From positions 12,503,956 through 12,567,955 of the forward strand of contig NC_059278.1 of NCBI RefSeq assembly GCF_017591435.1: a stretch of DNA of 64,000 nucleotides, written 5' to 3'. This DNA comes from Portunus trituberculatus (taxonomy: Eukaryota > Arthropoda > Malacostraca > Decapoda > Portunidae). Position numbers and translations under genes: made by a program. This document shows, piece after piece, positions 47,348 through 60,341 of this stretch (position 1 is its first letter; each line of letters begins with the position of its first letter). The notes below the pieces were generated by a model. That model was not told the DNA's origin. It was given only the letters and a program-made list of their open reading frames with translations, and ran no database searches.

Positions 47348-47555
47348 GTAACTCGATTTACGCATGTTTGATTTACGCGTTTTTGTTATAACACGACCAA
47401 AAAAATATTATACAGGCGACCCCTGCTTAACGAAGGGGTTACATTCCTAAAAATAACCTTCGTTAAATGAAATTTCGTTAAGCGGACCGATTTTAACAAG
47501 TTAAACCGACTTGAACTTCCATTGAGAATAAACAAAGCGAGAGTGCTTCATAGTA

Positions 47556-48619
47556 CAGGCAACCCCTGCTTAACGAAGGGGTTACGTTCCTAAAAAACAC
47601 TTCGTTAAGCGAAACTTCGTTAAGCGAACCGATTATAACAAGTTTAACCCCTGATTTGAACTTCCATTAAGAGTAAGCAAAGCAAGAATGCATCATAGTA
47701 CAGTAAAAGGTTTAATGAAAGTAAAAATTATGAAGTTAAACATTTAGGTAGTTTAATTTAAGTCATTATAATGTACACTAATGTATGTATGTATGTAAGT
47801 AACTTTATAATGTAGATGATCTTAACTTTATGAAGGGAGGGAGAGTGAAACGGGAAAGACACTAACCGGCAACCTGTGGAATGTAAACAAAGTGCGCATC
47901 ATGGTACCGCATACAAAACTTATGTACCACATTTCCACAAGGCTTTCCATTTTATCCATTGTAGAGTCACGAGTTCAGGTGGTTCTTTTAGCTTGCAAGG
48001 AAGATACGGTCTCACCAGCCTTCTTAATAGAGTCTGCTGACTTGAAAATAGTAGACAGTAGATGGAGTCAAGATGGTGGCGAGCAATGTTATTAGTTTTC
48101 TGGCCTCTCTCGTGTCTGAATAATACCCAGCTTCACTTCAAGAGTAAGACACTTCCTGGTCTTCTTAGGAACGTTAGGCCACATTGCAGGGCGTTTTGGT
48201 GGTAAGTTGAACTAGGGAAGATGAGCTACTGGTGACGCTGTTATATTTTGACTGGGGAGTGAGTGGTGCGCGTGATCTTGATCTTGATCTTGACGCTGCA
48301 GGTGACGCAGAATTTCTTCTGAGTCTGGCCTTTGTATCGGCAGCTCCTGTGTTGTCCACGAGAGGCTTGATCTTGATCTTTATTCTACAGGTGTCTCAGG
48401 ACTTCTCCTGAGGCAGGCCTTAGTACCAGCAGCTCTTGGTGTATTCAAAAGCCCGTCAAGCTTGCATGATACGGTGGGGCTTTCAAATTTGGAAAAAATT
48501 ACCTGGACAAAACTTCGTTAAAGCGAGTTTGGTATTCGTTAAACGAGCAGATAGTAGTAAAATAAAGCATTCATTGTAGCGAAATTTTGTGTGGACCTTC
48601 GTTAAAAGGGGGTTGCCTG
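47556..48619 (-). mobile_element. Family A copy 4, inserted in copy 3
   Basis: Ends CAGGCAACCCCTGCTTAACG and CAGGCAACCCCCTTTTAACG; target TA in CATAGTA|CAGTGAAAGG of the host, which reads CATAGTACAGTAAAAGG when empty. Self-insertion. Confidence 0.9.
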
Positions 48620-48849
48620 TACAGTGAAAGGTTTAGTGAAAGTAAAAATTCTGAAGTTAAACATTTAGGCAGTTTAATTTAAGGCTAAGTCATTATAATG
48701 TATACTAATGTATGTATGTAAGTAACTTTATAATGTTAATGATCTTAAATTTATGAAGGGAGGGAGAGTGAAATGGGAAAGACACTAACCGGCAACCTGT
48801 GGAATGTAAACAAACAGTGCATCATTGTATCACATACAAAACTTATATA

Positions 48850-49647
48850 CAGTAAGTCCTCGTTTTACACTAGAAATGCGTTCCTCAAAAAGCTATTGTA
48901 AACCAAAATTAGTGTAAACCGAACCCGTCTTAACATGTATTAGATAGGAATACGTTCCAGCTCAGTATGAAAGTCAATTGAAAAAAGTAAACAAGCATCC
49001 ATCTCAACCTTCAAGGTTTCAATAATAGACAGGGCCTTTTCTGAAATGAGGCTCAACGAGAGTGGGCCATGCTGGCATGTTTGGCTGTCTATCCAAATTT
49101 TAAGTAAACCCTCCATCCGATCCATAATGGGTTCCCGATGTTTTGTCAGCAATTTTACCTGCAGCCTTGAAGCATTAGCTGCTGCCTCCTTAACACTTGA
49201 AGCATTCCTCAAAACAGTAGCAACTGTGGTGAATTCAGGGAATGGCTTATAGCTGACGAGCCTTCCCCAAGTTCTTTTCTCTTGACTATATCAAGCTTCG
49301 TTTCCAACGTTAAACTTTTCCTGGCTCGTTCAACCTTATCCACTTCTTCACCAAGATCCAAATTACGTTTCGGTGACATTTTGGACAGGAATTGGTCTTA
49401 AATGCAGAGAATGTTGTAAGTAAATCACCGAGCACAGTCTCACTGTTATTCGTCGTCCTGGCGCGAAAGTGACTGGTTTGTTGCTGGTCCGACTTGGTCA
49501 CAGTGCAGCGACACAATCACAGGCAGCGGGAATTTCAAATATCGTAAGTGCGATTTTTATCGTAAATTGAAAATATGGTAATAATTGTCAATTATCGTAT
49601 CTGCGAATTTATCGTATACTAAGCTAGTGTAAAATGAGGACTTACTG
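48850..49647 (-). mobile_element. Tigger-derived element family H, inserted in copy 3
   Basis: Perfect 20-bp ends CAGTAAGTCCTCGTTTTACA (inward right CAGTAAGTCCTCATTTTACA, one mismatch) with TA duplication. Minus-strand remnant KLLTKHREPIMDRMEGLLKI then WIDSQTCQHGPLSLSLISEK is the CENP-B-type second DNA-binding domain; catalytic domain deleted. Confidence 0.9.
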
Positions 49648-50409
49648 TACCACATTTCCACAAGGCTTTCCATTTTATCCATTGTAGAGTCACGAGTTCA
49701 GGTGGATCTTTTAGCTTCCAAGGAAGATACGATCTCACCAGCCTTCTTAATAGAGTCTGCTGACTTGAAAATAGTAGAGACAGTAGATGGAGTCAAGATG
49801 GTGGCGAGCAATGCTATTAGTTTTCTCGCCTCTCTCTCGTGTCTGTGAATAATATCCAGCTTCACTTTGAGTGAGACTTCCTGGTCTTCTTAGCAATGCT
49901 AGGCAACATTGCAGGGCATTTTGGTGGTAAGTTAAGCGAGGGAAGACGAGCTGCTGCTGACGCTGTTATTCTTTTGAACAAGGGGAGTGAGTGGTGCGCG
50001 TGTTGTCAACGAGAGGTGCTGGTGCATTCAAAAGCCTGTCGGCTTGTGTGATACGGCGGGTCTTTCAAACTTAGAAAAAATTACCTGGATAAAACTTTGT
50101 TAAAGTGAGTTTAGTGTTCATTAAACGAGCAGATGGTAGTAAAATAAAACCTTCGTTGTGGCGAAATTTCGTTGTGTGGTCCTTCGTTAAGCAGGGGTTG
50201 CCTGTAATTAATCTAATTTGCGCGATTGGTTTGCTTACACGATCTGGCCCAGCCGCATTTTCAAACTGTGTGCCAGAGAGTTCTGCAGCTGGCCAATGGG
50301 TGGGAGCTCCGGGGCCGGATCCAAGAAGCAGGTTGTTGTCTGTGTTGGTACAGACAACATCCATAGCAACCTCTTGCTCACATACCAACCTTTGTAAAAT
50401 AGCATCCAC

Positions 50410-51070
50410 AACGATTCATTGCTGTTGGCGGTTGGAGGTTGGTAGCCTGCCTAAAAGTGCTCATTGGCTGCCAGGAGCTGGATCCAAGAAACTTAACAAC
50501 ATCAGAGCAACCTCCTGCCGCGAAATAGCATCCATGAACGCTTGGAAGGACAGTAACGAGGTTGCTATCAGGTTGTTCTCAGGTTGCTGGAAACACCACC
50601 TCTCGAGGTGGTGTTACTGTCTTGTATGTGCATTTATGTTCACAAAACAACATTTCCGTTAGCTTTTTACAAACCGTGGCAGTGAGTGATAGTGAATTAC
50701 TAATGAAATACCACGATATTTCATTTGTAATTCACTATCACTCAGTGCCACGGAGTCAAGGTTATCCTCATGGCATGAGCGTATATGAATACTAAGATAT
50801 GATATCCATTATAGCAGGCAATAGAGAAGTGAAAACATAAATATCATGGTGAAAGCAACATGCAAGGTAAAAGGCCCACAAGAAGAAGCGGCCGAGTCGC
50901 CACGAGTCTTTGCCTCGTCTGTGGCCGATCTCATCTCTGCCTTATTTTTTGGTATTCCATGTATGATTTCACTTTATGCATTACAAAACAATCCTTTCTT
51001 GGGGGCAAGGTGACATTGTTAAAGTTTCTTGGATCCAGCTCCCGCTCTTCTTGTGCCTCATTTGCAGTCT
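50410..51070. mobile_element. Element family D copy 4, fragment
   Basis: Carries the CTGGATCCAAGAA...CACCACCTCTCGAGGTGG part and one palindrome arm (CATGGCATGAGCGTATATGAA). Both termini missing; in family G. Confidence 0.7.
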
Positions 51071-51579
51071 GCCAACACTGAGCATAGACGTAATCTCTTC
51101 AATCTGCCTATAATTCACCAAGATGGCCCCAAAACACCCATCATCTTCTTCTGCATGTGGGGTTATTTTTGATAAGTGGATTTTTGATAACGTGGTAAAA
51201 CTCAGAAGAAGATGGTGACTGACTGAGGTGTGAGTGGTGAAGGCAGTGACGTAGTGAGTGTTTTGTATACGTATTCTTTATTTTGTTGTTTTCTCTTATT
51301 ATTTTTTGCTTTCTCTTATTATTTCTTGCTTTTCCCTTTACTTTAAATACATTTCTAGTATTTAGAATGGTAAATAATAAGAACATGTTAATTTAGCCAA
51401 ATAAATTGAGTATTTTGTACAATTTTTTTTGGACCACATCCCGCATCCCCCCTATTATCTATTGTTTCTTATGAGAATTACACGTTTGTTTTACGCGAAT
51501 TTTTATATACCCAATGCTTCTTGGAACGCATCTATCGCGTAAATCGAGAATTACTTGTGTGTGTGTGTGTATGTGTATA

Positions 51580-52520
51580 CAGTAAAGTCCCGGGTTACGT
51601 CGGTCTCGAGTTACGTCAAACTCGTAGTTACGTCAGTCCACTATAAGGCAATTTAAGATTAAAAAAATTGAAAATTTATAAATCGTAAAGCGCGGGATTT
51701 ATTGTTATTGTTGGTGGTTACCCGTCACACCACCCGCCTCACGCTTGAATACAATAACACCCTGCCTCAGTTCCACCACACTGTTGCCCATGGCAAGAGT
51801 GTTATCCTACTTCTGCGTTTACTGACTCAAGCTCTTAGTATCTTGCTCAATGGCACCAAAGAGAAAACTCCTTAATGACAGCAGTGATGCTAAGAAAAGG
51901 AAAACCATTACGCTACAAAAAAAAAGAGGACGTAATTAAAGACATGAGAAGGGAGGCAGCAGCTGTGTGTGAGGGAGTGAAGAAGAAATTGGGAAGCCCG
52001 TTACCATGACAACGAGGAGGTTGACGACCTTGAGGGTTCGCGCACCCATCACAACAATAACAACTCCGGAGCCTTCACCTGGGCCACACGACACTCGCAG
52101 CTCACTTGCACCGTCTGCACCTGTCTGCTGATCCCTATTGTCTTTTCCTATTGCATTTCCTGCCCCGCTGCCCACGCTTCTACTCCCACCGTACTGCACT
52201 ACGCTCCCAGCTGTCTGCCCTGGGCGTCACAACATTCGACCTGCCTACCCTCCTGGCGGCCTCAGGGCCACCCCTCTCGGCAACCTGCAGTCCTTCGCGT
52301 TCGTGGCCCTAATCAACAACAAAAACAAACTTGTGTTTCATATTCCTATATAGTTGTAAATAATATAACAATATAACCATTAACTTACCTGAATGACCAT
52401 AAACAATGATTGGTTGAAAACTTGATAATATGCTTTGAAATGTACGGAAACTCGAGTTACGTACAAAATCGACTTACGTCATGTTTCAGGAACGTAACTC
52501 TGACGTAAACCGAGACCTTA

Positions 52521-52523
<3 letters not shown>
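51580..52523 (+). mobile_element. Tigger-derived element family F
   Basis: Ends CAGTAAAGTCCCGGGTTACG and CAGTAAGGTCTCGGTTTACG (inward), TA flanks. MAPKRKLLNDSSDAKKRKTI at 51851 is a Tigger N-terminus remnant that stops soon after. 944 bp. Confidence 0.87.

Positions 52524-52597
<74 letters not shown>
52524..52597. repeat. (TA)n array between family F and T1
   Basis: 37 units. Confidence 0.95.
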
Positions 52598-52602
<5 letters not shown>

Positions 52603-55374
52603 ACTCCCCTACTTACGAACATTCGACTTGCGAACATTCCATACATACGAACAAATCTTTTAAATACTTAAGTCCAAAAAATGGTTTGAAAGATGCTAGG
52701 AAACTTTAAATTTCCCGCGCACAAATATAGTTCACGAGTCTGCCACGCCGTGGCGCTGCTGAGCTCACTCAGCTGTGCGCATCACTCCCCTGCCCTCCAG
52801 GCTCCCGCCATAAACACGAAAGCATCTGTTCACTGTGTCCTCGTGTACCGCCAATTTTTGTGCCATAATTCGCTTTACCTGTGCATCATTCCATAAAAAA
52901 TGTCGGGTGTGAAGCAAAAAATAAACGGTGAAGCCGGTGGAAGTGCCAAGAAACGTCAGGCTATAACTTTAGAGGTGAAAATGGACATCATAAAACGGCT
53001 TGAGAAAGGTGAGAAAATGTCTGATGTGGCACGAAAATTTAATATGAATCGGTCAACTGTAGGCACAATTATTAAGAACAAAGAAAAAATTGTGGAACAT
53101 GTGAAATCTGCAGTGCCCATGCAATCAACCATCATATCGAAAAAGAGAGGGAAAGTGATTGAGGAGATGGAAAAACATCTTGGCGTCTGGTTCGAGGACT
53201 GCATCCAGAAACGGAAACGTCTATGCCTTATGATGATTCAAGAGAAGGCCCTGAGTCTATTCAATGAACTGAAGGCTGAGTATGGTGAGGATGTGTCATT
53301 CACTGCAAGTCATGGGTGGTTTAACCGCTTCAAGGCGCGCAATAACTTGCATAACGTGAAGGTGTCTGGTGAGGCGACGAGTGCAGATGTTAAGGCAGCT
53401 GAGGAATTCCCAGGAAAACTAGCAGAAATTATCTGCCAGGGAGGCTACACACCACAACAGATTTTCAATGTGGATGAAACTGGCCTCTACTGGAAAAAGA
53501 TGCCTGACCAAACCTACATCAGTAAGGAGGAAAAGACGATGCCTGGCTTCAAAGCTGCAAAGGACAGACTGACGCTACTGCTTGGGGGTAATGCTAGTGG
53601 TGATTTAAAATTAAAGCCCCTACTGGTGTACACCTCGGAAAACCCACGAGCCCTGAAAAACATTGCCAAGGCGTCTCTTCCAGTTGTGTGGAAGAGTAAC
53701 TCTAAAGCTTGGATCACACAGGCAATTTTTCAGGAGTGGTTTTATAATCAATTTATCCCTGAGGTGGAGAAGTATTGTCGGAGCAACTCCATTCCATTCA
53801 ACGTCCTCCTGGTGCTGGATAACGCCCCTGGCCACCCACCTTACCTAGATGACTTTCACCCTAATGTCAAGGTTGTCTACCTGCCACCCAACACAACCTC
53901 CATTATACAACCTATGGACCAGGGAGTCATCGCAACGCTCAAAAATACTATCTAAGCACTTTCCGCCAGGCACTGAAGGCAACAGACGAGAATGATATGA
54001 CTGAGCGAATTTTGGAAGTCATATAACATCTACGATGCCATAAAAAACATTAATACCTCCTGGTGGGAAATTACAACCACCTGTATGAATGCCGTATGGA
54101 AAAAGCTCTGCCCTCAAGTTGTTCATGATTTCACTGGGTTTGAAAATATTCAGGAGGAGCAGGAGGAGGTTGTTGACAATTTAATCTCCATGAGTGAGAA
54201 ACTGGAGCTAGAGCTGGAGGAGCAGGACTTCACAGAGTTCTTTGATGACCATGACAAGGAGCTATCTAATGATGAACTACGAGAATTGGAGAAGCAGAGG
54301 AAGGAGGCAGAAGAGGCAGAGGAGGAAGAAGTGGAAATGCCACCAAAACATTTCCAAACTAAAAAGATGGCAGAAGCTTTTGCATCCATGGAGGTAGCCT
54401 TGGCAAATTTTGAAGAACAGGACCCAAATGAAGAACGACATGCCAAGGTGTCAGCAGCTGTTCATGATGCACTGAAATGCTACCGCGTCATATACGAGGA
54501 AAAAAAGAAGGCTGTGAGCCAGTCGTCGCTTCATCGGTTCTTCAAACGGGTAGATAAACGTGAGGCAACAGTACCATCCACTCCTCAGTCAGTGCCATCT
54601 ACCCATGAGCCAGTGCCATCTTCATCCTTTACTCACACGCCTGACGCTGACGACCCCTCCACCATCTCGTCACCCCGTTCCTCGCCCGCCACTTCCCCCA
54701 ACAAATCCAAGTGAACAAGGTAAATCTTAGGAGTTTCCTCATTTATATTTCAAGCATGCAATGTTTTCTGTTTCATATTTCATGTGAAATGCTTTCATGT
54801 ATGTAACTGACATAGCCCTAACGTTAAAATGTGTAACCTAAATGCGAGTCTGTAACCTAGCGGTAACCATGTCAGCTGTTTGACCCCGATATACAGACGC
54901 TTAGTCATCCCAGATTTATAGGCACCTGTTCAACCCCCATTGATTGACGCCATGTTAATCTATCCATGTTTATCGATCTTTCTCAGTATGGTATGGTGTC
55001 ATCCCCCAGTCTAACGGATAGGCTTCGTGTTGTGTGACGGCCCTGGTTGTGTTTTCCTGCCCAGCTGACCACACGCCATCTTATCGATCGGTTCGCCAGC
55101 CAGTCACCACTACAATATATTTTGTTTTTAAATAAAGTATGTTTCTACATTAAAGTTGTATGAATCACCATCAAATAATACTAAAAGCATTACATATTAC
55201 AGGTACTGTATAAGATATGTCGTACTTATTGGGATTTATGTACAGGTATTCTTAATGTAAACAAAACTTTAAAACAATGGGGAAAAAGGCAATGGCCGAC
55301 TTTGGATATACAAACAAATGGAGTTACGAACGGCCTCTCGGTCCCCATTATGTTCGTAAGTTGGGGAGCTTTAG
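52598..55374 (+). mobile_element. Tigger element T1
   Basis: Ends CAGAAACTCCCCTACTTACG and CTAAAGCTCCCCAACTTACG (inward); TA at 52596-52597 and 55375-55376. Carries a nearly intact transposase gene and a 650-bp 3' region. 2777 bp. Confidence 0.92.
52900..54714 (+). pseudogene. T1 Tigger transposase, one frame break
   Basis: First frame (52900-53955, 351 codons): helix-turn-helix 21-60 (ITLEVKMDIIKRLEKGEKM), CENP-B-type domain about 75-155, DDE fold with D192 (FNVDETGLYW), D307 (VLDNAPGH) and D340 (IIQPMDQGVI); D307 to D340 is 33 residues, in the pogo/Tigger range, so the triad is complete. The frame is lost at an A5 run (53940-53944), where one base more would keep it open. The tail continues in frame at 54085-54714, acidic then SSLHRFFKR and a Ser/Pro-rich end. 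Confidence 0.93.
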
Positions 55375-56136
55375 TATACAGTAATCACTCACGTATCCAG
55401 ATTATAGCAGCCAAGGCCCTGGCGGATACGCGAAATATCCGGATATGTGGAATTTCCTCTCCCAACCCCTTATAAATTGAGAAAAAACATGTACATAACC
55501 CAAAAGGGTAAGAAAACAATGAATGAAAGCACATTAAATGATTGTGTATACAATAATGACTTCCTGGAGCATGATAAAATGATAACATATAAGATACCTG
55601 CTTCTCTAGAAAATGTGAAGGTTGGGAAAGTGCCATCAGCAGCGTCATGGCAATCTGCTGTTTCACTGCTGAACTGGACACTACCTGAGTCATTATTAGT
55701 GTGTTGAAGTGAGATCATGATAGTGAAATATTTGTTGTTTGTCTGGTACAGCTTTCTACCCCTGTCTCAACATAATTTTTTGTAATAGTGTTATTGTGAG
55801 AGCTGTCATGTAAAGTTGGGATGATAAAGGCAGTACGAAAAAAAAAGTGTTTGAAAAGATCATAACAGTCTTGTGATATAGAGAAAGATGGTGAAGCCTG
55901 GCAGTGAGGGATGGGATGAGGCGAGCGTCTTGGAGGGGGAGATAACATGCATGACGGAAAGAAGAGGGGAGGCCAAAATTGAAAGTCCAGCTGTCTCAAA
56001 CAATACATTTGTTTGTTTGTTTCTAATTGTCTTCTCTTCTTGATGTTTCTCACTCTAATTCTCATCAACTTATACCTGTCAGGCAAAAATTAGAGAGCTA
56101 AATGACACATCTCCCTATTTGACTCCTGGCCAAGTA

Positions 56137-58674
56137 CAGGTGTCCCTCGGTTAACGATCGACTACTTAACGATATTTCGCTCATACGATCCCTCCAAATT
56201 AATCCCTATTTTTTGGTTAACGATCGCCAAAATTCGGTTAACGATCGGATTGACCAATCGCAATCGCGATCGCAATCGCGATCGCAGCGCCTCCATCCAC
56301 CCGCGGCCCGTGCAGTAAACACACCACAGTCTTTCCCGCTGTTTTGATTGTGCAACAACAACTCTATCACGCTCGCTCTAAACTTCTTTTTGTGCTTATT
56401 TGTGATCAAGTGAACTTAGTGATGGCTTCCAAGCGACCCAACGATTGTTCTCCACCGGAGATAAGGCTAAAAATCGAGAAAGAGCATTGGCCTTGATATT
56501 AAGTTGAACATTGTGACTCGTCATGAGGGTGGTGAAGGGTAAACTCTATTGCTCGTGCCCTTGGTTTATCTCAATCAACTGTATCAACAGTTCTCCAGAA
56601 AAAGTACAAGTGAAGCAGCAGGCCAACCAAGTCACAAACCTGCACAAACACACAACAACTCGTAACAGGAACCGATTATGGAAAAATTGGAACGCTTTGC
56701 TGAGGCTATGGATTGAAGACCACACACACGCCGCATGCCTCTTTCTACCCAACTCGTTACTACTAAGGCACTGAGCCTGTGGGAGGACCTGAAACCAGAA
56801 TTCAACATAGGCGAGACAGTGTCCTTCAAGGCCAGTAAGGGGTGGTTTGAACGTTTCAAACATCGTGGGAGTCTACACAACCTCAAGGTTAGTGGGGAGG
56901 CAGCGAGTTCGGATCAACCGCTGCAAACGCCTTCAAGCCTTTGCTTAAAGAGCGCATCGAGGAAGGAGGTTATTCAGCCAAGCAGGTTCTAAACTTTGAC
57001 GAGACAGGCCTGTATTGGAAGAAGATGTCATCGAGAACGTTTATAGCAAAGGAGGAGAAGTCGGCACCAGGATTCAAGGCATCTAAAGACAGGTTAACAT
57101 TATTGGTGGGGGAATGCTGGTGATCTTAAGCTTAAACCATGCCTTATTTACCATTCCCAAAACCCAAGAGCTCTGTCTGGCTATATTAAGGAATATTTGC
57201 CCGTAGTATGGAAGGCAAACAAAAGGGTGGATGACGACTGTTATCATGCAAAGTTACGTGACAGGATACCTCTCCAAATTCCTAAAAGAATATGCTGCCC
57301 AAAACAACATTGCTAACAGATTTCTCTTGCTGTGTGACAACGCCCCAGCCACCCAGAGAGCATGAATGACTGGGCAGATAATATTGAGGTCATGTTTATG
57401 CCCCCAAACACAACTGCCCTCATCCAGCCGATGGACCAAGGAGTCATCGCTACTTTCAAGGCCTATTACCAGCGGCGCACCATGAAACAGCTGTTGGCCT
57501 GCATTGACACCCCTGACAAGCCGACCATGAAACAATTTTGGAAGGATTATAACATTAAAAGGGATCGACAACATCGACGAGTCATGGAAGGAGGTGTCCA
57601 AGTCGGCAATGAATGGATGTTGGCGTAATTTGTGGCCTGAGTGCGTGGAACGTAAACAGGAAGTCCCTGTCGATGTTACAGCAGTAAGGAAAGACATCGT
57701 TCATATCTCCCATAAGGCAGGCTTCAATGAGGTGGACGAGAATGACGACAAGAACTGCTGGACAGTCATTCTGAGCCTCTCTCAACGACGACCTCATGGA
57801 GTTGGAGAAACAAAATACTTTGGAGGAAATGGAGGAGGACAAGGAGCCTGAAAGAACCCTCTCCGTCAAGATTTTCGAGGAGATTTTAATCATATTAACC
57901 AGGCCATACATCTTCTCCAGGAGAATGACCCCAACCCAAACCGAAGTAATGGCGTGACTAATGCTATAGAAAATGACATGAAAGTGTATAAAGAACTATT
58001 TGAGGCAAAGAAAAGGATGGCAAAACAGACAGTCATCTCATCTTTCTTCAAACCACTCACCGCCCAAGCAACCCCATCCACATCCCAAGCAACCCCATCT
58101 ACCGATCAAGCAACTCCATCCACCTCCCAAGCTACCCCATCCACCTCAAAAGCAATCCCATCTACTTCCATAGGAGTCATCTCGTCGTACTTCAAAGTTC
58201 GTCCTGCTACCTCGAAAAAAACTCCACCCACTTCCAAAACAACTCCATCCACCTCCAAAACAACTCCACCCACATCCAATCTATCCTTCACATCCACCGT
58301 AACCTTGAGTGACGATGAGGAGAGCCTGGATGACCCACCCCCACTGGAAAACGTATTCTCTCAAGAATTTGAAGGGTTTGAAGCAGCTGACCGAGTTTGG
58401 GTCGGTGTGGGCATGATGAGATTTAATCCTCCAAGGCCCTGTGTCCCTCGGGGCACAAAACAACACACTACGCATATCACATCCACTCCTCAAGGTAAGT
58501 ACTACCAATTCTAAAGGTGTAAATAACAACTAACAACATAGAAAGTGTCGTTTATTTACGCATCGCGAAATACATGTATGTAGTTGATAATTTCAAATCC
58601 CTCAGTTAGCGATCGTTTCGGTTAGCGATCTGTTTTTGGGAAACGTAACCCTATCGTTAACCAAGGGATACCTG
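56137..58674 (+). mobile_element. Tigger element T2, copy b
   Basis: Inverse orientation to T2a and near-identical; ends CAGGTGTCCCTCGGTTAACG and CAGGTATCCCTTGGTTAACG; TA at 56135-56136 and 58675-58676. 13 bp shorter than T2a, mostly from one-base homopolymer losses. Confidence 0.92.
56422..58514 (+). pseudogene. T2b Tigger transposase, multiply frameshifted
   Basis: Same protein as T2a. Starts MASKRPNDCSP, then loses frame repeatedly at shortened G, A and C runs. Readable blocks: second DNA-binding domain 56735-56880, FDETGLYWKK near 56995, PNTTALIQPMDQGVI near 57405, and the Ser/Thr/Pro tail 57954-58514 identical to T2a. Shares both T2a frame changes. Confidence 0.88.
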
Positions 58675-58928
58675 TACTGTGTAGGGCGTGAGTCAGGCTA
58701 TGACACAATCACACAAGACATTTAAAAATGGCTTCCTGATGGAAAGGTTATTTAATTATAAAAAAAAAAGTAAACTCATCAACGACAGTGCAGCTCATCT
58801 TGGCCATTTGATACTTGGAAGTTCTGCCTTGGAGCGTCTCACTGAGAAATGTAAACAAACAAATCAACCACTTTTCGCTACTAGGCTGGAACAATATACG
58901 TGTGTGTGTGTATATATATATATATATA

Positions 58929-59150
58929 CACTTAACCCTCGGCTATCGCGCCCAATTGGGGCTGAAATAGCCGCGGTATAGCCAAAAACGCGAGCCGAAT
59001 TTATCTTGTCGGGATGGCAGTTTTGGCCAATGAGCACTCAGATATTCCATGACGGCATCTGAGGTCGCGATAATGAAATTTTAGCAGCTTTTCATGGGTG
59101 CGTGATAGCAATAAAACGCAATAGTCAAAGTCGCGATAGCCGAGGGTTGA

Positions 59151-59153
<3 letters not shown>
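58929..59153. mobile_element. Element family K copy 2 (short form)
   Basis: Ends CACTTAACCCTCGGCTATCG and CAGTCAACCCTCGGCTATCG (inward), between (TA)n runs, inside family J. Confidence 0.85.

Positions 59154-59211
<58 letters not shown>
59154..59211. repeat. (TA)n array between K copy 2 and family I
   Basis: 29 units. Confidence 0.95.
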
Positions 59212-59214
<3 letters not shown>

Positions 59215-59603
59215 TAAACTCTCACTATAACAAACCAAATGGGGAGAAAGGCCTGACGTTATATCCGAAAGTTCGTTGTATCCGAGGGTCAGTAATCCAT
59301 CTTTTATAATGACCTAAGTTCGCTATATGTGATAAGTCGTTCGGTCATGCGTCCACCCAGGAGTGTTTTGTTTACATTTCCACACATCCACAAGAATAAA
59401 CTGTAATTACTGTTTTTTTTACATTTCCACACATCCACAAAAATAAACTGTAATTACTGGATTTATTATATTTATCATGAAACCCCTCCTCACACACCAA
59501 ACTGAGCTAACTATTTACCGAACCAAGTTCGCTATATAAGAGGCTTGTTCGGCCAGAATAATGCGTTCGTTATATCCGAAATTCGTTATAGCGAGGGTTT
59601 ACT

Positions 59604-59604
<1 letters not shown>
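59212..59604. mobile_element. Short TIR element family I
   Basis: Ends CAGTAAACTCTCACTATAAC and CAGTAAACCCTCGCTATAAC (inward), TA both sides, 393 bp, no coding remnant. Confidence 0.87.

Positions 59605-59605
<1 letters not shown>

Positions 59606-59674
<69 letters not shown>
59606..59674 (+). repeat. (CA)n
   Basis: About 34 units between family I and the SINE. Confidence 0.95.
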
Positions 59675-59675
<1 letters not shown>

Positions 59676-59677
<2 letters not shown>

Positions 59678-59985
59678 CCAGTAGCTCAGTGGTTAGAGCG
59701 CTGGCTTCACAAGCCAGAGGACCGGGGTTCAATTCTCCGGCCGGGTGGAGATATTTGGGTGTATCTCCTTTCACATGTAGCCCCTGTTCACCTAGCAGTG
59801 AGTAGGTACGGGATGTAAATCGAGGAGTTGTGACCTTGTTCTCCCGGTGTGTGGTGTGTGCCTGGTCTCATGCCTATCTGGAGATCGGAAATAATGAGCT
59901 CTGAGCTCGTTCCGTAGGGTAACGTCTGGCTGTCTTGTCAGAGACTGCAGCAGATCAAACAGTGAATCACACACACACACACACA
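59676..59985 (+). mobile_element. tRNA-derived SINE copy 2 (Val-CAC-like head)
   Basis: The first 73 bases fold as a tRNA: A box TAGCTCAGTGG, anticodon stem CTGGC/GCCAG around TTCACAA, B box GGGTTCAATTC. The body continues with the CACCTAGCAGTGAGTAGG and GAGCTCGTTCCGTAGGGTAA blocks and a (AC)n tail shared with other copies. Confidence 0.88.
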
Positions 59986-60341
59986 AATATATTTACATCT
60001 ACTTATGAAGATGCTATTAAGTTGAGATTATTCCATCATTACAATTAGCAAGAAAATAAATCTTATTATATAAGTTTTGGATAGAAACCATAGATCTTAA
60101 TTTGGCTAAAAATGGACGCTAGAGGAAAACGGTGTGTTCTGTCTGGCTCAAGACGACAGAAAGAATTGACAGAACAGTAAAAAACAACGGAAATTGTTGA
60201 AGACGACAGAAAAAGTGTTAACGTGCTGTGCTGCCTACCTGGATCGAGGGATCGCTCACGTGGTAGGTTTGAATATGCTTGGGGGCAGCTCCGGATAGTA
60301 GCGAATTCCGAATAGTGTCGATCTGGATACGCGGGCAATTA

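Larger units (their letters stand above)
47413..50204 (-). mobile_element. Family A copy 3, host of two insertions
   Basis: Ends CAGGCGACCCCTGCTTAACG and CAGGCAACCCCTGCTTAACG (inward), TA at 47411-47412 and 50205-50206. Interrupted at 47556 by a copy of its own family and at 48850 by family H. Confidence 0.88.

Noticed and set aside
59676..59748. Functional tRNA-Val (CAC)
   Set aside because: The cloverleaf is readable, but it is fused to a SINE body shared with two other loci and ends in (AC)n; treated as a SINE head.
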